Below, piece after piece: positions 34,958-47,600 of a DNA stretch of 64,000 nucleotides. Position 1 is the first letter of the stretch. The number at the start of each line of letters is the position of its first letter. The translations under genes were made by a program, and so were the position numbers. The notes below the pieces were generated by a model. That model was not told the origin of the DNA. It saw only the letters and a program-made list of their open reading frames with translations, and did no database searches. Source of the stretch: Bombus terrestris (Eukaryota; Arthropoda; Insecta; Hymenoptera; Apidae); assembly GCF_910591885.1 (NCBI RefSeq), contig NC_063279.1, positions 11,842,001-11,906,000 on the forward strand. The letters run 5' to 3'.

Positions 34958-37900
34958 ATGGCACATTATTTAGAATTTGAAGCAGAAAAAAGTGAGGTAA
35001 CTAATAAAATAGTGAAATACGTGTAATTATTTGTGAACATATAATAATTGTGAACATATCTGATTCATAATTTTATAGGAAGAGCAACAACTTGATGTTA
35101 AAGGAACGAAAAAACTTAAAAAATTAGAAGCAATGCAGGACAGTGAGGATGAATATGACGACGAAGGTATGTGAAATTTTTGATACAAAAAAGTATTTAG
35201 TTACTGTTTCTTTCAAAGCTTTTTAAGATCCTAGGAAATACATTATTACTTATACATTAAATATTATTATTTATACATTATATATATTATTTATACATTA
35301 TTATATATATATATATTATTTATACATATCATATATATTATTTATACATTATATATTAAACATTAGAGTCAAGATTTATACATCATTAATAATATGTAAA
35401 TTAATATTTACTGATACTTAGAAACATCTTCCTTTAAATTATATGTATATTTAATATTTAGAAGATTATGGAGAAGTTCCCGGACTTATTGATGATAGTC
35501 CTATCGATGATGACAATGATGGTGAAGATAGTGATGGATCTGCTGATTCTAGAAAACGTAAAAAAAGTGATGATGAAGATTTTGATGATCGTTTAGAAGA
35601 TGAAGATTATGACCTACTTGAAGAAAATTTAGGAGTTAAAGTTGAAAGGAAACGTCGTTTTAAGCGTTTACGTAAAATACAAGATGAAGAGTCAGAAGTG
35701 GAAGAAGAAAAAGAGATAGACGATGGAAGAGATGCTATTGCCAATGAATTGTTTCAAGGTTCTGGAGACGAGGATGAAGAAGAAAGAAGTGAAGTTAATC
35801 ACAGAGGTGAAGTGGAAAGGTATGATGAGGAAGAAAGTGATGACGAAGATGATTTTATTGTGGATGGTGATGGAATACCCATAACCGAAAAGAGAAGAAA
35901 GAAAAGACCTATATATACGGATGCTGCATTGCAAGAAGCCCAAGATATTTTTGGCATTGATTTTGATTATAACGAATTTGGGAAATATGAAGAGGATGAG
36001 TTTGAAGAGGAAGAAGAGGAAGATGATGAATATATACGTGATGATGCAGAAGACCGCCCAAGGCGATCAAAAAAACATCTTAAGAGAAAGAGCACAAGGA
36101 AAAGTATTTTTGAAGTATATGAACCTAGTGAACTTATACGTGGACACTTCACCGATGTGGACAATGAGATTCGTATTACAGACATTCCTGAACGTATGCA
36201 ACTTCGCGTTGTTCCCATTATACCTACAGTGGAAGGTTCGGATGAATTAGATCTTGAAGCTGAATGGATATATAAACAGGCATTCTGTCAACCAACAATT
36301 TCAATACAAGATTCTCATCTAAATGAAGAAGCCAAAGAAAGAGCTAAAAAGGGTCCGCAAACAATTGGCAAAATTAAGAAAGTTTTAGATTTTATGCGTA
36401 ATCAGAACTTCGAAGTTCCGTTTATTGCATTCTATAGAAAAGAATACGTGTTGCCAGAGTTAAACATCAATGATTTGTGGAAAATTTATAAGTTTGACAT
36501 AAAATGGTGCCAACTTAAACAAAGAAAAGAAAATTTAGTGAAACTCTTTGAGAAGATGAGGAATTTTCAATTAGATGAGATTATGAAAAATCCAGATGCT
36601 CCATTACCTGACAACATACGAGTTATTAAAGACGATGATATTGAACGACTTAAAAATGCTCAAACTTTTGAAGAATTAAATGATATTTATCGACATTTTA
36701 TGTTGTATTATAATCAGGATATGTCATCCATGCAAGAAAGTGCACATAAGAAGAAAAAACAAGCACAAATGAAAGCTAAATTGAAGAAAAGACAGAAACA
36801 ACTTGCAGAAGCTGAAGAAAATGGAGAAGATCTACCTGAAGTTCCTGATGTAGAAGATGAAGAAGAAGAAATAGACGAATCATTAAAGCAGCCGATTAGA
36901 AAAGGTCCTTACTATATTTGCAGAAAAGCTGGCCTAGACGGATTTATTAAAAAATTTGGTCTCTCACCCGAACATTTTGCTGAAAATCTTCAAGACAATT
37001 ATCAGCGTCATGAAGTAGATCAAGATCCAATAGAACCTGCAATAGCAGCAAATGATTTTTGTTCTGCAATATTTACAACAAGTGACGAAGTACTTAAAGC
37101 TGCACAATTAATGGTTGCGATTCAGTTGGCGCACGAACCATTAGTTCGTAAATGCGTTAGAGAAATGTATATGGAGAGAGCAAAAGTATCCGTAAAACCA
37201 ACTAAAAAAGGAATAAAGGAGATAGATGAAGGGCATGCCATCTATGGATTAAAATATCTTAAAAATAAACCTGTACGGGATCTTGTTGGTGATCAATTCT
37301 TAAAGCTAATTGTAGCAGAAGAAGATAAATTAATTACACTTTCCTTTAGTGACGTGATAGAAGGAAATACTAGCAATAATTATATCGATGAAATAAAGCA
37401 ACTATATTATAGGGACGAATTTAGTAAAAGTGTCCAAGATTGGAATGCATTAAGAACTGGCAGTGTTGAAGTAGCTTTAAATCGGATTATTATACCTCAA
37501 TTGAAAAAAGAATTGAGATCCAATCTTTTATTAGAAGCAAAAGAATGTGTTATGAAAGCGTGTTGCCGCAAAATGTACAATTGGATAAAAATTGCTCCAT
37601 ATACTTGTGAATTTCCCGATGAAGATGACGAAGATTGGAATACTAGCAAAGGAATTCGTGTGATGGGTTTGGCATATGTGCCTGATCCGTCTCAAGCCGC
37701 CTTTGCTTGCATAATTTCTCCAGAAGGAGAATGTACTGATTACCTAAGATTACCGCATTTATTGAAACGTAAAAATAGTTTTATGGAAAGTGAAAAGAAA
37801 TTGAAAAAAGCACAGTTGCTTGGAATTAAAAATTTTATTGCCACAAAGAAACCACATGTTGTGGTAGTAAGTGGTGAATCTAGAGAAGCATTAATGATAG

Positions 37901-40753
37901 TATCTGATATAAAAGAATGTATAGCTAATCTTGCAAAAGAAGAACAATTTCCTACAATCCAAGTGGAAATATGTGATAATGAACTTACTAAAGTTTATGC
38001 AAATAGTAATAGAAGTATATCTGAGTTCAGAGATTATCCAGAATTGTTAAGACAAGCTATATCTTTAGCAAGAAAAATACAAGATCCTCTATTAGAATTC
38101 TCTCAGTTGTGTACCATAGATGAAGAAATTCTGTGCCTTAAATATCATCCTTTGCAAGATCAACTTTCTAAAGATGATCTTATAGAAAATTTATATTTGG
38201 AATTTATAAATCGTATAAATGAAGTAGGAGTAGATTTAAATAGAGCAGTTCAGCAGCCTTATACAGCAAACCTAGTACAATTTGTATGTGGCTTGGGACC
38301 TAGAAAAGCACAGGCTCTGATTAAGATTTTGAAACAAACTAATCAGAGATTAGAAAATAGAACACAGCTTATAACAGCATGTCATATGGGACCTAAAGTG
38401 TTTGTCAATTGTGCTGGTTTTATTAAAATTGATACAAATAGTTTAGGAGATAGCACAGAGGCATATGTGGAAGTACTAGATGGCTCGCGTGTACATCCAG
38501 AGACATATGAATGGGCAAGAAAAATGGCAGTAGATGCTTTAGAATATGATGATGAAAATGCAAATCCTGCTGGTGCCCTAGAAGAAATTCTTGAATCACC
38601 AGAAAGATTAAAAGATTTAGATTTAGATGCATTTGCAGAAGAGCTTGAAAGACAGTGTTTTGGAAACAAGTGCATTACTCTTTACGATATAAGAGCCGAA
38701 CTGAACTGCAGATACAAAGATCTCCGTGTACCTTACCAATCTCTAAGTACTGAAAAATTATTTGATATTTTGACTAAAGAAACTCCGGAAACTTTCTATG
38801 TCGGTAAATTAATTTTGGCAACAGTTGTTGGTATAAGCCATAGAAGACCTCAAGGATATCAATTAGATCAAGCGAATCCTATTCGAAATGATGAAACCGG
38901 ATTATGGCAATGCCCATTCTGCTTGAAAAACGATTTTCCAGAATTGTCCGAGGTATGGAATCATTTTGATGCCGGTGCATGTCCGGGGAAAGCAACTGGA
39001 ATTCGTTTAAGGTTGGATAATGGAATATCTGGATACATTCACGTAAAAAATCTGTCTGATAAACATGTCGCTAGTCCAGAGGAAAGAGTACGTGTCGGAC
39101 AAGTAATTCATTGTCGTATAATTAAGATCGAAGTAGAACGATTTAGTGTCGAATGTACTAGCAAGACGAGTGATCTTATTGATAAAAATCACGAATGGAG
39201 ACCTCAGCGAGACGTTTATTATGAAGTAGAGGCAGAAGAAAAAGATATGAAAACAGATGAGGATGCTAAGAAATTACAACAACGACAAACTTATGTAAAA
39301 CGTGTTATAGTTCATCCTAATTTCCATAATATAAGTTTTGCGGAAGCTGAAAAGTTAATGCCAACCATGAGGCAAGGGGAAGCAATAATACGACCTAGCA
39401 GTAAGGGAGCCGATCATTTGACCGTAACATGGAAAGTTACAGAAAATATTTATCAACATATTGATGTAAGGGAAGAAGGCAAAGAAAATGCATTCTCTTT
39501 GGGTCGCAGTTTATGGATTGGCAATGAAGAATTTGAAGATTTGGATGAAATTATCGCTAGACATATTAATCCGATGGCTGCTTATGCTTCGGAACTTTTA
39601 GATTTTAAATATTACAAAACAAGCGTAGAAGGCATTAAAGATAAAGCAGAAGAAATTTTGAAGGAACAGAAGAAGCAAAATCCTGGAGGGATACCATATA
39701 TTGTATCTGCAACTAAGGTATGTTCGAAAATATTTAATATTTGCTTATATTCCTACTTCAAAATTTTTATTTTTCAATTAAATTAATATTTTTTGTTATA
39801 CATTTTAGAATTATCCTGGAAAATTTTTACTTTCGTATTTACCACGAACTCGTTGCCGTCATGAATATGTTACTGTAATAGCCGATGGATTTCGATTTAG
39901 AGATCAAATGTTTAATAGAATAAATGACTTGTTCCGCTGGTTCAAAGAACACTTTAGAGATCCTATGCCAGGACAAGCTACACCTGGTACTCCACATGGA
40001 ACTATGACTTCCAGAACACCATACAATGGTACTCCAGGAGTGAATGGTAAGTCTCATATTACTAAGAATTTGGATCCTATAATAATTTTTATTCTACTGA
40101 AATTAACTTCCTTTTTGTCTGTTTTTTTTTTTTCAGGAGTGAATGCAGATACAATACAGAGGGTAGCACAGAATATGCCACACGACATGTTACATTCACT
40201 CTCGAAAGTAGCAAATCAAACTCCGCATCATTATCCACCATACACTCCAGGAGCTGCTAGTGTTAATAATTATGGAATGTATGGAAGTACGCCTTATACA
40301 CCTTCCGGCCAAACTCCGTTTATGACCCCCTATCATACACCACACCACACGCCTCATCATCCACAAACACCCAGCCACTCTCAAGGACCATTCTTACAAC
40401 CAATTCCTCCAGCAATGAATTCAAATTCACATAGAATTGCAAGATCACATAGATCTGTCACTAGTACTTCTAATGCAACGAATTGGACAAAAGCGGCGGA
40501 AGCATGGGCTCGATCAAAGCAATCTTCTAATTCATTTTCTAATTATAATAATACTACTCCAAGATATGATGAATCTAGAAAAACGCCACGAAATCAAGAA
40601 GATCAAAATGGGAGAGCAACTCCGCGCAATAGAACCCCATCTGCACGTACTCCGTCTTATAAATCTCCTAGAGAAACTCCATTTACAAATTCTAGTCCCC
40701 GGAGTATGTCTCTAAGTGGAGATGGTACTCCCCTATATGATGAAAGTTGGTAA
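34958..40753 (+). CDS. Spt6: Transcription elongation factor and histone chaperone Spt6
   Basis: Spt6 travels with RNA polymerase II, binds histones and maintains chromatin during elongation. Five exons, 34958-34996, 35079-35166, 35462-39717, 39809-40046 and 40137-40753, join in phase for 1745 residues, close to the human length. In order I see an acidic N-terminus (to about residue 200) with basic patches, the core with helix-turn-helix region, a YqgF-like domain near residue 775 (VMGLAYVPDPSQAAF), a helix-hairpin-helix near 978 (FVCGLGPRKAQALIKIL), an S1 domain near 1217-1290 (GISGYIHVKNLSD), then tandem SH2 domains from about 1326 (HPNFHNISFAEAE, GEAIIRPSSKG) to 1530. The tail is rich in TP motifs and PHHTPHHP repeats. 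The major exon of 4256 bp is unusually long for this window. The 90-bp last intron is flanked by a direct repeat. Confidence 0.98.
35255..35360. repeat. TATTTATACATTA-rich tandem repeat in Spt6 intron 2
   Basis: Five or so imperfect units of ATTATTTATACATTA alternate with pure TA runs inside the intron between the second and third Spt6 exons. Confidence 0.8.
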
Positions 40754-40940
40754 TCATACGTTTTACATGTATATGTAGCTAGAACAATTGGTTATTTGAA
40801 ACAATACTCTATCGAATAGAGTATACTCTATTAACAAAAGAAAAAGAGTAAATTGAACCATAAATGTGTATGGTTTTATTTTCTGTTAACTGGCACAAAG
40901 CATTTTCTATATCAAATATGTATTACTAGTACAAATTATG

Positions 40941-42079
40941 CACTTTTTATAGAATCTTTTCTGAGGTTTTTGCTACAAATGTACAATTTTGATCGAGAAG
41001 TGTGTAATATATATGTACATAAAAAAGGAGGAAATTAACAGAAATGATTTAATTTTATATTTAATTTTATATTTCAATTTAGCAAAACAAATTTTATCAT
41101 GAAAATGTTGTTTTCCTTCTTTATATGTACATTATGCTCTTTTTATAGAATCTTTTCTGAGGTTTTTGCTACAAATGTACAATTTTGATCGAGAAGTGTG
41201 TAATATATATGTACATAAAAAAGGAGGAAATTAACAGAAATGATTTAATGCCAATTTTATATTTCAATTTAGCAAAACAAATTTTATCATGAAAATGTTG
41301 TTTTCCTTCTTTATATGTACATTATGCTCTTTTTATAGAATCTTTTCTGAGGTTTTTGCTACAAATGTACAATTTTGATTGAGAAGTGTGTAATATATAT
41401 GTACATAAAAAAGGAGGAAATTAACAGAAATGATTTAATTTTACATTTCAATTTAGCAAAACAAATTTTATCATGAAAATGTTGTTTTCCTTCTTTATAT
41501 ATACATTATGCTCTTTTTATAGAATCTTTTCTGAGGTTTTTGCTACAAATGTACAATTTTGATTGAGAAGTGTGTAATATATATGTACATAAAAAAGGAG
41601 GAAATTAACAGAAATGATTTAATTTTACATTTCAATTTAGCAAAACAAATTTTATCATGAAAATGTTGTTTTCCTTCTTTATATGTACATTATGCTCTTT
41701 TTATAGAATCTTTTCTGAGGTTTTTGCTACAAATGTACAATTTTGATCAAGAAGTGTGTAATATATATGTACATAAAAAAGGAGGAAATTAACAGAAATG
41801 ATTTAATTTTATATTTAATTTTATATTTCAATTTAGCAAAACAAATTTTATCATGAAAATGTTGTTTTCCTTCTTTATATGTACATTATGCTCTTTTTAT
41901 AGAATCTTTTCTGAGGTTTTTGCTACAAATGTACAATTTTGATCGAGAAGTGTGTAATATATATATAAATAAAAAAGGAGGAAATTAACAGAAATGATTT
42001 AATGCCAATTTTATATTTCAATTTAGCAAAACAAATTTTATCATGAAAATGTTGTTTTCCTTCTTTATATGTACATAAT
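40941..42079. repeat. Six-copy tandem array, unit about 183-197 bp
   Basis: Near-identical units start at 40941, 41138, 41328, 41511, 41695 and 41891, each opening with CTCTTTTTATAGAATC (CACTTTTTATAG in the first). Conserved blocks include CTGAGGTTTTTGCTACAAAT, GAAGTGTGTAATATATATGT, AAAAAAGGAGGAAATTAACA and AAAATGTTGTTTTCCTTC. Length varies through a small internal segment with three forms. The array begins about 190 bp after the Spt6 stop and may lie within its 3' untranslated region. No protein-coding role is apparent. Confidence 0.95.
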
Positions 42080-42184
42080 GTTTAAAATATTCTACCTCAA
42101 TGATATTACATCTTCAAACTATCAATTCTATACAATATATCTGTTTATATTTGCTCAAATATATCATATTACCATTTAGTTCTA

Positions 42185-42340
42185 TTAGGTCATCCCATAA
42201 GTTCGTTCCGTTTTTCGAGCGGTTATATATGTTAAGATTGTTTATTTTTCAAGTGCATTGGTCCCTTATCGTTGTATGTTTATAAATCGACACATGAAAT
42301 GTATACACAAAAGTCGGCACGAACTTATGAGATGACCTAA
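42185..42340. mobile_element. Short mariner-type MITE
   Basis: The element starts TTAGGTCATCCCATAAGTTC and ends GAACTTATGAGATGACCTAA, its inverted complement with one mismatch, and TA lies directly outside both ends (42183-42184 and 42341-42342). About 156 bp with no coding capacity. The terminal sequence is of the Tc1/mariner kind common in bees; the family name cannot be given without a library search. Confidence 0.88.
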
Positions 42341-43599
42341 TATATATTATTCAAACACAGATACTGCCTTAATTCAAAAATATATGTATAAGTTTTATTT
42401 GTATAATAATTGACTTACTACCGATATGTTAATCTAAGCACATGTAATTTTGATATGTATTTTATTATAAAATATTAGGAACATTAAACATGTGTTAAAT
42501 AAGATGTTCGTTCTTTCTTTTCAACCCTTCATAAACTAATGATCATAGTTACAAATGTCATCATTTTGAATTTCAATTTTTAATAATTATTTATTATATA
42601 TAACAATAATATATATTTAAGAAATACTTTCAATATATATTAAAAAATCTGATAATGTATAAATAATCATACTTAGTACACAAAAAAAGCATGTTCTTTT
42701 GTTTTAAAGATTATTTTATAGTTATAAAGCAGAATATATATGAAACATATACATGCATTTTATTAAATATTTTGCATAATGGTTTGCATAATTGACTGAC
42801 ATTATTTTAATAATGTAAACTGGCTACTTACTATAAAGAAAAATAAAACAAGATTTTCACACTTTTCAGTAATAAATAGAAATAAAAGTAATAATGATTA
42901 GTTAAAATCTTAATGAATATATGGCGTCTTCTCGTAAAATCATCGAAACCAGTTATAACGACTCGACCATATTTGGAACGGATTTTTACGTTCTGATGGT
43001 CGCACAACGGTCGTCGGTCATAACTTCCCACACATTGGTACGCACGTTGCTGGAGATGCAGACATATGATTCATCCAAAATGAATCTTTTTTGAACTGTG
43101 TGACTGTGTTTCAGTCAAAAATATAAATGCATGTATTTTCACAATGCTTCTACTGTACTATTATAGATTGTTTATTATAAATTATATTTTAATCCTAGAA
43201 ATTGCATAAAATGACTCGAGATAATTATAAGCTATTCAATAAAATCATTAGGTCTTTTAAATTCATAAGTATATAATTAAATATTATCGAATTATGTATT
43301 TATAATAAATAATAACAAACATATCTTAATAAGACATAATGCGATATAACGTAAATATGAATAGAATACATTAAGGAAACTGTAATTAGCTTGCTTAAGT
43401 ACGTTGTATTTACAATGGTTATCTTTTAAACAATGAAAACGGTACTGCGAATGCGTAGTAAAAGACCCGCGTGACACGTCCTGGTACAATTCAGCCAACG
43501 CTTCAAATTCAAACGAACCAATCTCGATGAACCGATCACTTAGCTTGACCAATGAGAACTCACGAATGTTCGAGCACTTTGATAAAATGTACGTATATG
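42341..43599. other. Intergenic AT-rich spacer
   Basis: Between the MITE and the stathmin promoter region. No exon, RNA gene or clear repeat is visible beyond short AT runs near 42595-42620. A moderately GC-rich patch at 42900-43090 has no recognisable content. Confidence 0.5.
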
Positions 43600-43816
43600 T
43601 CGTATGTGTAGCCAAACGTTCACCAGTGTGAATCGCTGAAATACACAGAGATACTTGCATGTCGCAATAAAAGCAGCCAGCAAGCCAGCAAGTCCACCGA
43701 CCGTTCAGATCTCCTAGTAGTCCTAGCATTGTCAAGTGCGTGCGTGATTGTTCCTGTCGCAGGATCTACTTTTACTCTTCAATAATTACTTATTCATTCT
43801 TTTAAAGGGGAAACAG
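43600..43816 (+). promoter_or_regulatory. Probable proximal promoter / 5' UTR exon of stathmin
   Basis: GC-richer DNA ends at a strong donor (AAACAG|GTAAGT, intron from 43817). This fits an untranslated first exon spliced to the start-codon exon at 44598 or 44608, about 790 bp downstream. Direct CAGCCAGCAAGCCAGCAAG repeats lie at about 43672-43691. The transcription start was not located. Confidence 0.5.
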
Positions 43817-44618
43817 GTAAGTTAATTTGTTTATTTCCAATTTACGACGGTAAGTTCACGAGGTGATAAAGGGACGCCACCGAGTACGAACAAAGAGACA
43901 CCGCTTATTCTCGTTTATGCTTAATCAATATTCAATACCAAACAAAGAGAGTGCTGTTGTTTTTGTACAAAATCCCTAATCGACATCTTCCGCATTCGAT
44001 TTACAGCGTGACTGCAGTATATTTTTTTTGAACGCGATCATGCGTAGAAGTAATCGTAACTTCTACTTTCAGTAATTGCATTTAAATAAATTTATTATAA
44101 TATTTTCGTAAAATATAGAAGAGAATACTGAAAACGATTTTTCGTGAAGTCACTGAACGTCAAGCCAAAGCAAATTTGACATATATTCGTGAGGCTGGTT
44201 CATTGCACTCTATATACTGTACATCGTACAGACAGCTTCGAATAATTTCAAATACCGTTTATTTCGTTTATGTAAGAATAACACGCAATAATGCCTTGTC
44301 TTTTCCTAGAAAGTTATTACCCTTTCATCGTATACAGGTGTATTATAAGACATTTCTTCCAGGAATAAAATCTTTTCGATCCTTGAGGAATTTGGCCACA
44401 ATATAAATAGCATATAGTTTCCTTATATACCTCCTTTGTTTGAAATGAACTTTCTAGATGGGATTATTACATTGAAAATTGTAAAATATGTACGAAAGTT
44501 AATGTAGTTTACATGAAACAAGAAATAAATATTCGCAAAAAATACTATTTAGCTTTTTTCAAACTCAGTTTATAAAATGAAAGATATTCTTTTACAGTGA
44601 TATACAGCTACGGCAGCA

Positions 44619-47600
44619 ATGGCTACGGCTACTGAGTCGCCTGTTAACAACGAATGTAAGTAATGGAATCTTTGAACAAAGATATTAATGGATTATTTTC
44701 TATAACGATTTCTCCAGTTAACGATATTTGTGATCTATATGATACTATCTTGAGTATTAACAAAGAATTGCGATAAGATATACAATATATACGTGACATG
44801 TACATTATACATCTTACATATAATACATAATATGTTTACGTTTTTTATTGTTATTTATCCAAGTTGATAGCTTATTTTAAGAAAGTAATGAATAAATTTT
44901 TTTTTTAAATATACATTCCATGCACGTTAAGTATATTCACGTATACATTGTTTGATCTTATACAATCAGTATGTACTACATGTCAACGATGTTATTTACG
45001 ATACGATAGTTCCGTACACCTATATACATATTATATTTGTAACGACGACTTTCTTCCAGTCATTGTTCTGTCGAGTTTCGTAAATCGCCACGAGTAATGA
45101 GCCAAAATTCCGTGTCGAATAAAAAGGTAGTCGTGAATTGTATGTAACACGATTTTTACACTTTTGGATGGCAAAGTCAGTATGACAAAGGATCGTTAAT
45201 TAGGAAGGCAATTTAGATGGCAGTAGGAACACACCCTAAGGCAGCGAAAAGTAGATAGTTGCTGAGAAGAGGTCAGAGCCCTCCATTGGCGTCCTCGGAG
45301 AAGTGCAGCCTGCACTTCACCGTGGCAACTGCAGCTTGTCTCAACTGCAGTGCTTGAACGCCTTTCAGTGGTTCTCAACTACCAGCAATTTTAATATATA
45401 AAAATGTGTTTCTTCAATAAATCGCTGTTGCGATATTTTTATATTTGTGCAAATAGACTATTTATTCTATCTAAACATGATAAATTGATGTATTTTCACA
45501 TTTTGTTCTTTTTATAGTTATATTATATACTTCAGCTTTTAAGACTGCTTGATATATTAGTTCAAACGTAATTTAAAGTTTCCTTGTAACTGTAGAGTCA
45601 ATATTTATGAGCGACTTTTTACGATTGTCATATTGGAGCTGAAAATTCTTTTCCTCTTGAAGGCTTTGATAGTCAATACTGATTAAATAAAATATAAAAA
45701 AATGATACAATGATGAGTTAAACACAATTTAAAAAATTATCAAAAGATTATATGAAATTTAAAAAATGATCAAACAATGGATTATATGGAATTTAAAAAA
45801 TACTCATTGCATTGCAACTTATCTCCAGGTTTGCTCTAAATTTTTTACAAAATGGTATGTAATGTAAGATATATATAACGAAACATACGTGCTCCATGGG
45901 TTGAGTATAGATTTTTTTATGTATCAATTGAATGCAACAATTCTATGGCTATCTGTAATTTCGCAATGCGAATAATTATATGGAAAGCGATTGTATTGAT
46001 CTTTCATTATCGGACTGTACATGGTGTAACGGGACCCGCATAAGTGTTGTGTATCGATAAATAATGCTGTTTCACAATTGAACGCTACGTCAGCTGCTAG
46101 CATGCGATTTGAAGCCTCGTTCCTCGCTCTTTTCAGACCGGCTTCTCTCGTCGTGCCGAAGGATGAGATTCAAGTTTCTCTTGCACGCGTGAAAGAGAGC
46201 AGTTCGGTTAACTCTCAGTAGAATTTAAACAGCGTACACATGGTAACATCGAAGTGCGTAGGTTAATCTGATTGTCTGGTGCAAGATATATCGGATGAAA
46301 TGTCCATAAGTGATTTCCCTCGGTGAAACTCGCCGTTGAATTTCTTCCTGCCTTAAAGGGTATGCGACAATAAACCATATTTTAAAACGATGCACCTTTC
46401 TTGACTGGTCAACTACAACTTTTACTTCTATTTCTTGTCTTTCTTTTCATTAACGCTTCTTTAAATCATCCAATTAAATGTAACGAGCGAGTGAAACTTA
46501 TTAAACATCGTATGAGATCGAGACATTCCATGGATCACTGTTTCCTCTTCGGGTGAATAGATTTTTTAACGAATTGCTATCGGGCAGTTGTTACTTATTA
46601 TTTATTTGCTTTAGAATAAAATGATTTTCTTTGGTGTACAAGGAAAATGTAATAGTATTAGTATCATCTGCTGTCAGCTATACAGTGAGCTTTAAATGAA
46701 GATATCGGAAAGGTTGAAATTTAAAAAGAATCCTTGGCAAACGGCGAGATTCGGTTTCGAGGTACTTCCATTAGAATACGTCACTCCGATTTCTGCGCAA
46801 TTTACCACGGTTCGTGACCAGTAGAAAAAGGGGCGACTGCATTATTAACATCGCCTGTTCCCTCGTTCCGAGTTCTGAAAATATTCCACGATATCGATCC
46901 ACGTGTAGGAGATTCATTCATTTTACGGCATATCCTTCGATTGTAATGCGTCACGGAGTTCCAACATTGCAATTGTTCGATCGTTTCTGTCAAATGGAAA
47001 AGTTTACGGAACAACGATTATCGTTTGCGTCCTACATTTTCTGACTTCGATTTGTTTTAGTATTGTTTTCTACATTTGTTTCGACCGATTTTACCATTTC
47101 GCGGGATTATTAAAATACGGCGAAAAATAACCACAGAGGATAGAAAAAGATGAATACGATGTACGGTCAGTCGGATTCGAAGATACGAAGGGTGTGTCCA
47201 TAGACAAAACAGAAGATACAGTTTCGTAAAAAGAGCAATCTATTTCGAGTGTCAATGTAGAGCTATCGAGAAGGGCAAAAAATATTGATGGATCGTTTAG
47301 ATATGAGGGTGGGTGAACGACTGAATTATTCCTCGCGAAACGAAATCACATTATATGTCGATCGAAGAAATATAGCAATAAAGTCGAAGTTGAAGTTTTC
47401 TCAAATGTCAGGAAATTAATAGGCTTTTGTGTGTTCCGAGGGTTCAAGTAAATTCAAGTAGAAGTGCTTAACACAGATACCGGAACAATCGAAACAAGGT
47501 TTCTCAGCACTCTACAAATGCTCTTCAAGGCGCATACTGCAAAGTCGTCAGTTCGAAGATCGCATCCTCGGTGTCGCAACCAAGCAAGGGCAGGATCTAG

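Noticed and set aside
40856..41038. 61-codon frame at the start of the tandem array
   Set aside because: It merely runs into the repeat unit and is not preserved as a protein in the other copies.
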